Shown: positions 1-7,289, counted from the first letter of the stretch. The stretch is DNA of 17,271 nucleotides from Desulfobulbaceae bacterium (GCA_030633145.1 DAOVTM010000024.1:1-17271); one strand, 5' to 3'. The notes: generated from the letters alone by a model not told the origin. Made by a program: numbers and translations.

Positions 1-119
1 AGATCCATTACCCAGCCAGTAATCCTCTCGTTGAGCCAGGCCCAGACAGAAAAGAGATGGACATAGGTAAAGACCAGCAGACCACAAAGTAGGTAAAGAA
101 AAAATATTCTTCTTGACAT
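1..119 (-). CDS. N-terminal fragment of a membrane-anchored protein
   Basis: An ATG at 119-117 opens a leftward frame that runs off the left edge after 39 codons. The peptide starts MSRRIFFLYLLCGLLVF and has a basic N-terminus followed by a hydrophobic stretch (residues 5-25), which suggests a membrane anchor or uncleaved signal sequence. No Shine-Dalgarno sequence is evident. The start codon overlaps the -35 box of the divergent promoter for the lysine-rich gene. The family cannot be recognised from this much; the frame and hydrophobic profile are the only support. Confidence 0.5.
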   Translation of the reverse strand, partial: MSRRIFFLYLLCGLLVFTYVHLFSVWAWLNERITGWVMD

Positions 120-140
120 AGATAAATCTAAGGATAGAAT
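113..140 (+). promoter_or_regulatory. Sigma-70-type promoter of the lysine-rich small gene
   Basis: TTGACA at 113-118 (six of six consensus) is separated by 16 bases from TAGAAT at 135-140 (five of six). Transcription would begin near 147, giving a leader of about 55 bases before the ATG at 202. The -35 box overlaps the start codon of the divergent gene at 1-119, so the two genes may interfere with each other. Assigned from consensus match and position only. Confidence 0.65.
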
Positions 141-201
141 AAGAACCAGTTTTAAACAACCGTTCATTTACCAGCCCATTTTCACTCAACAAGGAGACAT
201 C

Positions 202-330
202 ATGGCTAAGAAAAAGAACAAAAAGAAAGATGCCAAGAAAAAAGCAAAAGCGTGCAAAAAAAAGGCATGTAAGAAAAAAAATGTAAAGAAAAAAGACAAG
301 AAGAAAAAGGGTAAAAAGAAGAAAAAATAG
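202..330 (+). CDS. 42-residue lysine-rich small protein
   Basis: The frame encodes 42 residues, of which 28 are lysine; the others are Met, Ala, Asn, Asp, Val, Gly and two cysteines (Cys18 and Cys23, spaced C-x4-C). Lysines use both AAA (16) and AAG (12), so this is not a simple homopolymer tract. An AAGGAG Shine-Dalgarno lies 5 bases before the ATG, a near-consensus promoter lies upstream and a strong terminator follows, so the gene forms its own short transcription unit. Such extreme composition resembles histone-H1-like tails and other polyanion-binding peptides. Binding of DNA, RNA or polyphosphate is an inference; no family is recognised. The gene is too short for most gene callers. Confidence 0.75.
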   Translation: MAKKKNKKKDAKKKAKACKKKACKKKNVKKKDKKKKGKKKKK

Positions 331-345
331 TTTTCTTGCTTTGTC

Positions 346-399
346 AGCCCTGTTCATTGTGTGTTCATTGTTCATAAGCGCACTGAACAGGGCTTTTTT
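346..399 (+). terminator. Rho-independent terminator after the lysine-rich gene
   Basis: AGCCCTGTTCA at 346-356 pairs perfectly with TGAACAGGGCT at 384-394 (11 bp) and is followed by a run of T to 399. The loop is about 27 bases and can pair further. On the opposite strand the hairpin has no U-tract, so it is a weak terminator at best for the leftward gene ending at 402. Confidence 0.85.
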
Positions 400-401
400 A
401 T

Positions 402-923
402 TCACTCCTTTCCATGCATAGCTTGCTTACACAGCTGCTCCCAGCCAGCAGGTAACGCTTCTACTGAGACCTCCAGCAGAGAGGCAAACTCCAGCAGTTG
501 TTCAGCCGTGCAGTTCACACTGCTCTTGCGGCTGCCGCTGATGACATCCCTCAGTTCCCGCTCCAGGAAATCAAGCAGGGTCCGGACAACCACAGCTTGA
601 AAATCACCGCAATCACCGTTAATACGTTTACAAAAGTCCTCCATCCGCTGCCAGTTATAGATTGTCCGGCGCAGCCCGCGAAAGATTGCAACATCCCGAT
701 TCTCATGGGTAATATCCCGCAGGACAATTTCCCGGTACCGGTACAGGGCTGCCTCCTGGAGTGGTTCCAGTTCCTTCTCCGTGAGGAGCAGCCTTGGTCC
801 GTCCGGATCACGAGAGAGGTAATAGAGGGTAGAATGGTAGGCTATTTCAGGAATCTCGCCGGAATCCCGGAGAATATACCCCTCTTCTTCCAGTATTTCC
901 CGACGCTCTTCATCATTCATCAT
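402..923 (-). CDS. Unknown 173-residue protein coupled to hemA
   Basis: Last gene of the leftward tetrapyrrole operon. Its ATG overlaps the hemA stop by 4 bases (ATGA), which implies translational coupling. The protein is charged, with an acidic start (MMNDEERREILEEEGY), no signal peptide and no membrane segment, so it is probably cytoplasmic and largely helical. Two cysteines (in KRINGDCGDF and SVNCTAEQ) are visible, but no catalytic motif is recognised. Overlap with hemA suggests a part in heme, siroheme or cytochrome biogenesis, or simply shared expression. The overlapping ORFs on the other strand are shadows. Confidence 0.8.
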   Translation of the reverse strand: MMNDEERREILEEEGYILRDSGEIPEIAYHSTLYYLSRDPDGPRLLLTEKELEPLQEAALYRYREIVLRDITHENRDVAIFRGLRRTIYNWQRMEDFCKRINGDCGDFQAVVVRTLLDFLERELRDVISGSRKSSVNCTAEQLLEFASLLEVSVEALPAGWEQLCKQAMHGKE

Positions 924-2233
924 TCATCATCACGAGTCTGGCTTTTTTGACTCAAGGTGCAGTTCTCCTCATGCAGCTTAAAAAGCGAACGTACCTGGGC
1001 GATGCGCTCTCCCTGATCCACGCAGGGGTGGTCGGTCTTGAGATACTGCATGGGATTATGAAGGATCTTACCTGCAATGGCAGATGCCATCCGTTCAATG
1101 GATTTTTGTTCTTTTTTACTGATCCCGTTTAAGCGGGGCAGGGTTCGGGCCAGCTCGGTCCGGCAGATGGCATCAACAGTCTGGCGCAGCTCCTTGATGG
1201 TGGGGGTCAGTTCCTGTGAATCAATCCAGCGGTTAAACTTGAGGCTCTCCTCTTCCACGATCCGCCGGGCCTTGACCGCCTCCTTGTCCCGCTGTTCGCG
1301 GTTCATCTCCACTACATTATTGAGATCATCAATATCGTAGAGAAAGACATTGTCCAGCTTATTGATCTCTGGATCCAGATCCCGGGGTACGGCAATGTCG
1401 ATAAAGAAGAGGGGCTGACCCCGCCGTTTACGCATCGCTCCGCTGACCTCTTTTTTGAACAGAATGAGATCACTGGCTCCGGTGGAACTGATGATAATAT
1501 CCACGTTGACCAACTGCTCCACCAGCTCATCCAGCCCCACGGCTCTGCCATTAAAGCGGTCAGCCAGCTTCATGGCTCGTTCCAGGGTGCGGTTGGCAAC
1601 GATCATGTCCGCAGCACCCTGTCCCACCAGGTGCTCTGCCGCCAGTTCCGCCATCTCACCTGCCCCCACCAGCATGACCCGCTTGCCCCGCAGGTCTCCG
1701 AAAATCTTACGGCCCAGCTCCACAGCGGCGTAAGAAATTGAAACCGCACTGGCTCCAATCTGGGTCTCAGTACGCACCCGCTTAGCCACAGAAAACGACT
1801 TATGCAACAGCTTGTTGATAACCTGGCATGAGGTCTTCTGTTCAGAGGCGTGGCGAAAGGCCTCTTTAAGCTGACCCAGGATCTGCGACTCTCCGACAAT
1901 CATGGAGTCCAGGCTGGACGAGACCATGAAGAGGTGCTGCACCGCCTCCTCATTTTCATAGCTATAAATGGAATCTCGAACCTCTTCTCTCGTGACCTTG
2001 CCAGCAAAGAGGAGATCAAGCACCTCAATACGCATTGCCTCCGGCTGCTGACAGGTAAAGAGAATCTCCACCCGGTTGCAGGTAGAGAGGAGGAAATAGC
2101 CGTTCAACCCCTTGATCTGGCGCAGCCGCTCCAACGGTTCTTCATAGCCACCAGTCAGTGCCAGTTTTTCCCGTACCGCTAAAGGGGTTTTTTTATGATT
2201 GACCCCCAACAGCACAATGGTATCACTCCTCAT
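920..2233 (-). CDS. hemA: Glutamyl-tRNA reductase
   Basis: Reduces glutamyl-tRNA(Glu) to glutamate-1-semialdehyde with NADPH, the first committed step of C5-pathway tetrapyrrole synthesis in the cytoplasm. The 437-residue length is typical. The N-terminal catalytic domain contains STCNRVE with the nucleophile Cys52 and the conserved GESQILGQ (114-121). The NADPH-binding domain has VGAGEMAELAAEHL from residue 189, followed by the helical dimerisation domain (KILHNPMQYLK near the C-terminus). The start overlaps the ccsA stop by 4 bases, and the stop overlaps the next gene by 4 bases, so the three are probably translationally coupled. Co-transcription with a precorrin-2 dehydrogenase puts early and siroheme-branch steps under one control. 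Confidence 0.97.
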   Translation of the reverse strand: MRSDTIVLLGVNHKKTPLAVREKLALTGGYEEPLERLRQIKGLNGYFLLSTCNRVEILFTCQQPEAMRIEVLDLLFAGKVTREEVRDSIYSYENEEAVQHLFMVSSSLDSMIVGESQILGQLKEAFRHASEQKTSCQVINKLLHKSFSVAKRVRTETQIGASAVSISYAAVELGRKIFGDLRGKRVMLVGAGEMAELAAEHLVGQGAADMIVANRTLERAMKLADRFNGRAVGLDELVEQLVNVDIIISSTGASDLILFKKEVSGAMRKRRGQPLFFIDIAVPRDLDPEINKLDNVFLYDIDDLNNVVEMNREQRDKEAVKARRIVEEESLKFNRWIDSQELTPTIKELRQTVDAICRTELARTLPRLNGISKKEQKSIERMASAIAGKILHNPMQYLKTDHPCVDQGERIAQVRSLFKLHEENCTLSQKSQTRDDE

Positions 2234-3033
2234 TTATGCCCCCCCACGAGCAGAAACCAGAAGGTCAACAGCACTGCACAAAAGGCAACAATGGTCATCA
2301 GCGAGGCTCTGCGACCCCGCCACCCCATGACAAAACGCTGGTGCATGAGTCCGGCATAGAGGAGCCAGGTGATCATGGACCAGACGATCTTGGAGTCCCA
2401 GTGCCAGTCCTGACCGCCCCAAATCTGCCGAGCCCAGATATAACCGGTGACCATGCCCAGGGTCATGAGGGGGAAGCCGATACTGATGCAGTGGTTGTTG
2501 AGCTTGTCCAGGGCCTCCAGGGAGGGGAGCCGGGAAAACAAGAAACCAAATCGTTTCTGTTTCAGTTCCCGTTCCTGCAACAGGTACATGCCACCGCCAA
2601 TGGCGGCCAGAGCCAGAAAGGCATCCCCGACAATGGAGATGGATGCGTGTACAGGCAGAAGCCAGGATTGCAGGTTAGGCGGCAGCGGCACAATCTCCCT
2701 TGAGGCCAGCGAGGCAATGAGCATCAGGATGAACACCATGAGACTGGCAAAGGTGCCAAAATTTTTTACCGTATATCGCCAGCGAAAGGAGAGATAGCAG
2801 CAGGCAATGGACCAGGCAAAAAAGGAGACCGTCTCATGGATAGAGGTAATGGGGGTGTGGCCTGCCTCAAAATAACGAACCAGAATATAGATGGTGTGCA
2901 GACCGGCAGCAACAAAGAACCCCCCCCGTGCAATCCGGCGCAGCAGACTGTCCTGCTTGAAAAAAAAGTAAAAATAGGCTGCGGTGGCGAGGAGATAGCA
3001 GGCAAAGCTGATTTGAAAAAGCAGATAACTCAT
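2230..3033 (-). CDS. ccsA: CcsA/HemX-family cytochrome c assembly membrane protein
   Basis: A 267-residue integral membrane protein with about eight hydrophobic segments. It carries the family's tryptophan-rich signature near residues 205-235 (IWGGQDWHWDSKIVW) and a conserved-type histidine in PVHASIS, features of the heme-handling CcsA/ResC/HemX family. Members deliver heme for system II cytochrome c maturation; the hemA-linked Bacillus relative HemX instead influences HemA level. The position immediately upstream of hemA, with a 4-base overlap, fits either role. No clear Shine-Dalgarno precedes its ATG. No ResB/CcsB partner lies in the window, so the exact role remains open. Confidence 0.9.
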   Translation of the reverse strand: MSYLLFQISFACYLLATAAYFYFFFKQDSLLRRIARGGFFVAAGLHTIYILVRYFEAGHTPITSIHETVSFFAWSIACCYLSFRWRYTVKNFGTFASLMVFILMLIASLASREIVPLPPNLQSWLLPVHASISIVGDAFLALAAIGGGMYLLQERELKQKRFGFLFSRLPSLEALDKLNNHCISIGFPLMTLGMVTGYIWARQIWGGQDWHWDSKIVWSMITWLLYAGLMHQRFVMGWRGRRASLMTIVAFCAVLLTFWFLLVGGHK

Positions 3034-3077
3034 TGGTTTTTAAAAAAACTATAGGGATAACAGGGTTAACTCTTTAA

Positions 3078-3725
3078 TTATTGACAGACCCGGGCAGCAA
3101 CCTCTTCGCCCAACAGGGATGCGAGGTGGTCGTCTATCTGCTGCTGTTGATCATTTTTCAGCCAGAGAAGTATATCGTCATGGAGAATTTTCTGAAACAA
3201 TTTTTTCCGTTCCTCTTCTGTCCGGTCTCCGGCCAGGATCTCCTTGCGCAGGCGGGACATTATTTCCAGCAGGAGTCCGTATTCCTCACCAAAGCTCTCT
3301 TCAAGCTGCTGCCTGATCATTGCCGCCATTGCTGGACTCTTGCCGTTAGTTGAAACCGCCAGGGTCAAATCACCCTGTCGGACAACCGCCGGTACCTGAA
3401 AGCCGCACTCTTCAGGGCTGTCAATGACGTTAATCAGTTGATTGGCCTCTCGTGCCTCCTGAACGATATCCTTCTGCACCCGGCTGTTATCGGTGGCAGC
3501 GAAAACCAGCAAGGCTCCAGTGAGATCGCCCGGTTGATACCCCCGCTGCTGCCACTCAATTCGCCCTTCATCGGCCAGTTGGCGCAAGTGGGTGGTCAGA
3601 GCCGGGCTGATGACCCGCACCCTTGCCATAGCAGTCAACAGGCTGAACACCTTACGCTCTGCCACACTTCCGCCGCCCACAATGACGCAGAGTTTGTCGC
3701 TTATTTCAAGACAGATTGGGTACAC
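3078..3725 (-). CDS. Precorrin-2 dehydrogenase / sirohydrochlorin ferrochelatase family (CysG N-terminal type)
   Basis: Oxidises precorrin-2 to sirohydrochlorin with NAD+, and may also insert iron, on the way to siroheme for sulfite reductase and, in many sulfate reducers, to heme by the siroheme-dependent route. The 215 residues match the Met8/SirC-type standalone protein: Rossmann motif VGGGSVAERK (16-25), VFAATDN (74-80), Asp102 in NVIDSPEE at the catalytic-Asp position, then STNGKSPAMA, and a helical C-terminal dimerisation region. There is no uroporphyrinogen methyltransferase domain, unlike full CysG. The start is GTG; an in-frame TAG lies six codons upstream and no ATG fits. It begins the operon, 44 bases upstream of ccsA. 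Confidence 0.93.
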   Translation of the reverse strand: MYPICLEISDKLCVIVGGGSVAERKVFSLLTAMARVRVISPALTTHLRQLADEGRIEWQQRGYQPGDLTGALLVFAATDNSRVQKDIVQEAREANQLINVIDSPEECGFQVPAVVRQGDLTLAVSTNGKSPAMAAMIRQQLEESFGEEYGLLLEIMSRLRKEILAGDRTEEERKKLFQKILHDDILLWLKNDQQQQIDDHLASLLGEEVAARVCQ

Positions 3726-3771
3726 AGGATTGGTTTTGAGCTATAGAGGTAATAGTGATGAAATTGAAATA

Positions 3772-3984
3772 TCAGGCATAGGCCAACCTGCCAGCCGGTT
3801 GTGGTATGGAACGCCCTAACTCTTCCGCCACAGCAATCCACTCACCAATCACGATCTCTGCCTGAGCTACAGCTTCCTGGTATGTTTTCCCATCAGCCAT
3901 ACAGCCAGGCAACTCCGGTACTTCAGCCACAAAAGAATCATCCTCTTTACTCCAATATATAATTATCTCGTACCTGGTGTCCAC
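3772..3984 (-). CDS. hicB: HicB-type antitoxin
   Basis: A small UPF0150/HicB-like protein with the family core: a strand-rich start (YEIIIYWSKEDDSFVAEVP), then ELPGCMADGKTYQEAVAQA and a helix ending EELGRSIPQP. HicB neutralises HicA and usually represses the operon. I choose GTG at 3984-3982 (70 residues) because GGAGG at 3994-3990 lies 5 bases upstream, inside the end of hicA; a TTG at 3996 would add four residues but overlaps that RBS. No C-terminal helix-turn-helix or ribbon-helix-helix domain is present, so DNA binding by this short form is uncertain. Confidence 0.88.
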   Translation of the reverse strand: MDTRYEIIIYWSKEDDSFVAEVPELPGCMADGKTYQEAVAQAEIVIGEWIAVAEELGRSIPQPAGRLAYA

Positions 3985-3985
3985 A

Positions 3986-4240
3986 CTATCCTCCAATATG
4001 CATATTATATCGAATAATTACATTTCGTATTTGCTTTACCTGATACGGTTTTGCCTTTCCACCCTTTGGTTGCAGATTAATTATTTCATCCACGCCATCT
4101 TTTGTAAAAATATGATGATCACCCTTGATTCGCTCTTCAAAGCCTAGAACCGACAATAAATTACAAAGCGCAGTAAATGAAACATTAGAATCTCCCTGCC
4201 TCATTAAAATATACTCAAGCAGTTTCTTGTGCTTTGCCAT
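3986..4240 (-). CDS. hicA: HicA-type mRNA interferase toxin
   Basis: An 84-residue HicA/YcfA-family protein. HicA toxins have a double-stranded-RNA-binding-like fold and cleave mRNA using a conserved histidine; here the motif is GDHHIFTK (His42/His43), after the helical LLSVLGFEERIK and before KPYQVKQIRNVIIRY. GAGG lies 5 bases before the ATG. The toxin gene comes first, and its stop is one base from the antitoxin start, the usual hicAB order. The pair sits between a methyltransferase gene and the tetrapyrrole operon, all on the same strand, so it may read into that operon. Confidence 0.88.
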   Translation of the reverse strand: MAKHKKLLEYILMRQGDSNVSFTALCNLLSVLGFEERIKGDHHIFTKDGVDEIINLQPKGGKAKPYQVKQIRNVIIRYNMHIGG

Positions 4241-4275
4241 AATCCCTCAACTTTTCATGTATATTCCGTTCTCAG

Positions 4276-4968
4276 TCATCTATGAGTAAGCCGGGTAAGC
4301 AAAATCTCCTTATCCTGATCCAGGCTGCGCAGCACCCGTTTAGTGGCGGAGATACGATACTCTTTTTCTGCCGCCTTAAGAAAGGGTTTCATCGATTTTC
4401 GTTTAATATCGTGAGCCAGATAGACCACCCCGTCCGGCTTTAAGGCTCTGCGCAGGATACCCTGCAACGGCTCAAAAAATTCCTCGCGGAAGAGGATCTC
4501 CGCCCCGAGGATCACATCGTACTGCTCCATCTCAGGAGGATCCAGCCAATCAAGCATCTCAAAACGGACATCAGAAAGGCCCGAGGCCGTGGCACTGACC
4601 CGTTCAAAGTCAAGGATCATCTCTTCATAATCGGTCAGGGTAACTACGCAGCCCATGGCTGCAGCGGCAAGTCCGGGTGCACCCAGACCGGCACCAAGTT
4701 CCAGCACCGTAGTTCCGGCAGCAGGTTTCATACTGACCATGAACCTGGAAAGAACAATAGCCGCCTCCCAGAGCCTGATCCAGAAGGGAAATTCAGAGGG
4801 ATTTTTGAGCGGATCCTTGCCCGCAAGGAGCTGTTCCAGATCGGTTACTTTGAGGAGATGAAGGTGGGTATCATCCCCTAATTTCAAGGATTCAAACCCC
4901 ACAGAATACTGCTCTTTTATCTTTTCGTACAGTTCCCTGGTCTGGGGAGGGAGCGTTTGCGGATCCAT
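4276..4968 (-). CDS. METTL21-like class I SAM-dependent methyltransferase
   Basis: A cytoplasmic 230-residue protein with the class I methyltransferase fold. Motif I is LELGAGLGAPGLA (89-101), followed by an acidic motif II in LTDYEE (111-116). PFWIRLWEAA (61-70) precedes motif I, as in the Methyltransf_16/METTL21 (nicotinamide N-methyltransferase-like) group, and DVILGAEILFREEFF occupies the motif IV region. Many relatives methylate lysines of proteins; the substrate cannot be told from sequence. It lies 35 bases upstream of hicA in the same direction. A protein-lysine target is inference from the family only. Confidence 0.85.
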   Translation of the reverse strand: MDPQTLPPQTRELYEKIKEQYSVGFESLKLGDDTHLHLLKVTDLEQLLAGKDPLKNPSEFPFWIRLWEAAIVLSRFMVSMKPAAGTTVLELGAGLGAPGLAAAAMGCVVTLTDYEEMILDFERVSATASGLSDVRFEMLDWLDPPEMEQYDVILGAEILFREEFFEPLQGILRRALKPDGVVYLAHDIKRKSMKPFLKAAEKEYRISATKRVLRSLDQDKEILLTRLTHR

Positions 4969-5030
4969 TTATTTTTATATCTTATTATTTCAGTGATGGA
5001 CTCGTACAACAACGAGCATATTCAAAACAG

Positions 5031-5062
5031 AAAAAGCCGGTGGCGAAAAACGCCACCGGCTT
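5031..5062 (-). terminator. Rho-independent terminator after the 65-residue secreted protein gene
   Basis: A 12-bp perfect stem (5034-5045 with 5051-5062, core GCCGGTGGCG) encloses a 5-base loop. Read leftward it is followed by a T-run (5035-5031). It lies 35 bases past the stop of the gene at 5097-5294 and insulates it from the methyltransferase gene downstream. Confidence 0.9.
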
Positions 5063-5096
5063 CAACACTACAAAAGCAATCGAGTGTCAGTTGCGA

Positions 5097-5294
5097 TTAG
5101 CAACCTTCAACTTTTGCTGCTTTCTTTGCTTTTACTTTTACAGCATCACCTACTTTCAGCGCAGTACCTTTGCAGGTCATGGTTACGGTGTCGCCTTCAA
5201 TAGCATCAACGGTACATGCTTCAGAACCAGCAAGGGCGGAACCAGCACTCAACGCGAAAGCAGCTACCATAACAACAGTTACCAATTTTTTCAT
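5097..5294 (-). CDS. Small secreted three-cysteine protein
   Basis: A 65-residue precursor with a clear Sec signal peptide (basic MKKL, hydrophobic core, ALA cleavage site after residue 22), leaving a mature protein of about 43 residues. The mature part carries Cys27, Cys41 and C-terminal Cys65, a strand-rich segment (VDAIEGDTVTMTCKG), then LKVGDAVKVKAKK, suggestive of a small beta-barrel or OB-like fold. AGGAG precedes the ATG. A TTGACA-type promoter and a strong terminator make it a one-gene unit, probably well expressed. A TlpA-like thioredoxin gene is its upstream neighbour, so its cysteines may be redox partners (inference). No named family recognised. Confidence 0.85.
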   Translation of the reverse strand: MKKLVTVVMVAAFALSAGSALAGSEACTVDAIEGDTVTMTCKGTALKVGDAVKVKAKKAAKVEGC

Positions 5295-5361
5295 GACATT
5301 CTCCTTTTGTGGATTTTTCTTGAATAATAAATTATCCTCTTACAAACTATCGATGCTGTAA

Positions 5362-5390
5362 TCTATAAAAACAAATCCATGGTTTGTCAA
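5362..5390 (-). promoter_or_regulatory. Sigma-70-type promoter of the 65-residue secreted protein gene
   Basis: On the minus strand TTGACA (5390-5385, six of six) is followed by a 17-base spacer and TATAGA (5367-5362, four of six). Transcription would start near 5355, about 60 bases before the ATG at 5294. Confidence 0.6.
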
Positions 5391-5431
5391 CACGAAAATT
5401 TACACCACAAAGTGTTGTTTTCCGTGAGAAT

Positions 5432-5920
5432 TTATCTCATAACTGCTTCAATGTCCTTTTTAAGGAGCTTGTGGGGAACATAACCGGGATAGCTTTTTAC
5501 CACATTCCCCTGCCGATTGATCAAAAAAGAGGTCGGTATTCCGGGAATGCCGCCAAATTTCTCTGCAGTGGCTGCGTCCGCCATCAGTATCGGATAATTA
5601 ATTTTATTCTGCTTGACCAGTTTAGCCACCAGCCCGGAACCGCCTTCATCAACTGATAATCCCAGTACGGAAAAAGATTGGTCTTTCAACTCATTCTGCA
5701 GCTGAATCAGAGTGGGAATTTCCTGCCTGCATGGGGGACACCAAGTGGCAAAGAAGGTAACTAACAACACCTTACCCTCAAAGATCTCACTACTCACTGT
5801 TTTGCCACTGGTGACCGACTTCAGTGAAAATGACGGCATGGAAACCGAAGCCATAGCCGTTGTCACCGTCAGCAGCAGGATTGCCAGTACGGTTAAAGCT
5901 GCTCTTTTGCCGAAGTTCAT
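5432..5920 (-). CDS. TlpA/ResA-like periplasmic thioredoxin
   Basis: A 162-residue protein with a signal peptide (MNFGKRAALTVLAILLLT, cleavage after AMA at residue 24) and a redoxin domain. The active-site motif is WCPPC (60-64), preceded by LLVTFFA, and GIPTSFLI (127-134) supplies the cis-proline (Pro129). Such proteins reduce disulfides in the periplasm, commonly apocytochrome c cysteines before heme attachment, which would suit the ccsA gene nearby; the true client is unknown. I chose the ATG at 5920 because AGGAG lies upstream at proper spacing and the signal peptide starts there; the in-frame ATG at 6019 would add 33 residues encoded by an intergenic repeat. Confidence 0.9.
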   Translation of the reverse strand: MNFGKRAALTVLAILLLTVTTAMASVSMPSFSLKSVTSGKTVSSEIFEGKVLLVTFFATWCPPCRQEIPTLIQLQNELKDQSFSVLGLSVDEGGSGLVAKLVKQNKINYPILMADAATAEKFGGIPGIPTSFLINRQGNVVKSYPGYVPHKLLKKDIEAVMR

Positions 5921-6256
5921 AATGTACTCCTGTGTGGGTTTGCTTATAATAAATAAAAAATGATTTACGAGTCGTATGTAATGAATAATGAGTTGTGAGT
6001 AACGTAAAATATTCATCACTCACAAGTCAACCTTTATAACCCAGCAAAGTTTAAACATCAAGCGTCTATTGTCAACAGATGATACAGCCTTTTGCCTTCA
6101 ATCATTTTCAAAAACCATTGCTTATTTACCATGTTCAGGGTAATCTATTGAGTTACGGATTTTGCTATCCGTCCATGACGTTCCCTGGCAGAAGTAAAGC
6201 TAAAGGACTATCAAGCCCAGGGTTAAACCATCAACCAATCATTATTACAGATTAAT
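5921..6256. other. Divergent intergenic region between tlpA-like and surA-like genes
   Basis: 336 bases without a gene. It holds an AT-rich inverted-repeat element (5970-6030, listed separately), a short hairpin ACGGAT/ATCCGT at 6155-6160 and 6167-6172, and CCCTGG/CCAGGG at 6183-6188 and 6217-6222. The latter two could fold in the leader of the gene at 6257. I could not match them to a known riboswitch, and I see no convincing promoter. Confidence 0.4.
5990..6028. repeat. Imperfect inverted repeat, intergenic
   Basis: GAGTTGTGAGT (5990-6000) and ACTCACAAGTC (6018-6028) are inverted copies matching at 10 of 11 positions. They sit in a run of short repeated words such as TGAATAATGAG. The whole resembles dispersed small intergenic hairpin elements of environmental bacteria. 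It has no coding content, although the tlpA-like frame stays open across it. Confidence 0.5.
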
Positions 6257-7240
6257 ATGAAATTTCGCACTGCCCTGGCTCTGGCTGTCGCCCTGCTGTT
6301 GCTCCCCCTGCTTTCCCCGTTACAGGCAACTATAATTGACTCCTGTGTTGCCGTTGTCAACGAGGAAGTGATCACCCTTTCCGAGGTAAACGAGGCAGGG
6401 AAGGCTGTTTTTCAACGGGTGGCGGAACAGGTTCCGCCATCACAGCTTGCCGATACCCTCAAGGAGGCCAGGAAAACCGTTATTGAACAGCTGATTGAAA
6501 AAAAGCTCCTGCTTCAGCATGCCAAACTGGTCGGCGTAACGGTTTCAGCAGAAGAGGTTAAACGTGCCCAGATGCGGATCCTGGAACAGAACAACACCAG
6601 TAATGAGCAGTTTCAGGCAGAACTGGAACGAATGAACATGAAGGAGGAGCAGTACCTTACAAACCTGCATGACCAGATACTCAGTTCCAAACTGGTCAAC
6701 TATGAGGTTCGTTCCAAGATTGTAATCCCGGAAGAAAAAATACTGGATTATTACGATAACCATTACACTGAACAGATAAAGGCGGGTGGATACTACATTC
6801 TGCAGATCGGTTTTACCTTTGAGGGCAAGGCCGACGATATTGAAGAATCCAAAAAAATAGCGAAACAACAGGCCGCAAGGGTTCGCAGCATTGCTGTTGG
6901 AGGTAAAGATTTCAAAGAACTGGCTCGTGAATATTCGAATCTGCCATCTAGTGTTGACGGAGGTGATCTTGGTTCATTCCAGGCAGATGAGATGGCATCC
7001 TACATGCGTGACGCAGTGACCAACCTCAAACCGGGCGAGATCAGTCAGGTGGTAACAGCCCCGAACAGCTACATGTTTTTTAAGCTGATGTCCAGCCAGG
7101 AAGGGGCTATTGTCACCAAGGTACCTTATGAGACGGTCAAAGAGGAAATCCGCAATACCCTTTATCAGCAACAAATGGAGGAACGCTTTACCACTTGGTT
7201 TGATGAGATAAAAAACCAGGCATACATCAAGATCCTGTAA
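6257..7240 (+). CDS. SurA-like periplasmic chaperone / peptidyl-prolyl isomerase
   Basis: A 327-residue secreted protein. A signal peptide covers about residues 1-24 (hydrophobic ALALAVALLLLPLL). The SurA N-terminal chaperone domain follows (about 28-165, starting CVAVVNEEVITLSEV), then a single parvulin PPIC domain (about 174-278) with the hallmark GGDLGSF (235-241) and LKPGEISQVV. E. coli SurA has two parvulin domains; this one has one, as in many Desulfobacterota. It would fold outer-membrane or periplasmic proteins. No strong Shine-Dalgarno is visible. It heads a run with the RodZ-like gene (49-base gap) and recO. Confidence 0.9.
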   Translation: MKFRTALALAVALLLLPLLSPLQATIIDSCVAVVNEEVITLSEVNEAGKAVFQRVAEQVPPSQLADTLKEARKTVIEQLIEKKLLLQHAKLVGVTVSAEEVKRAQMRILEQNNTSNEQFQAELERMNMKEEQYLTNLHDQILSSKLVNYEVRSKIVIPEEKILDYYDNHYTEQIKAGGYYILQIGFTFEGKADDIEESKKIAKQQAARVRSIAVGGKDFKELAREYSNLPSSVDGGDLGSFQADEMASYMRDAVTNLKPGEISQVVTAPNSYMFFKLMSSQEGAIVTKVPYETVKEEIRNTLYQQQMEERFTTWFDEIKNQAYIKIL

Positions 7241-7289
7241 GGCTTGTACCCCCACTGAGCTATAATTAATCTCCGCTGAAAAGTGAATA

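Noticed and set aside
3052..3069. Sequence TAGGGATAACAGGGT matches the first 15 of 18 bases of the I-SceI homing endonuclease site (16 of 18 overall)
   Set aside because: It lies in a short operon gap with no intron, intein or endonuclease gene nearby; a chance match or a cloning coincidence is more likely.
5921..6019. N-terminal extension of the TlpA-like protein from ATG 6019
   Set aside because: The added 33 residues come from an AT-rich repeat, and a good RBS and signal peptide start at ATG 5920.
6155..6230. Possible riboswitch in the leader of the SurA-like gene (AAAGCTAAAGGACTA, CCCTGG/CCAGGG)
   Set aside because: A faint likeness to the c-di-GMP-I aptamer did not extend to its conserved helices and loops; the stems are only 6 bp.
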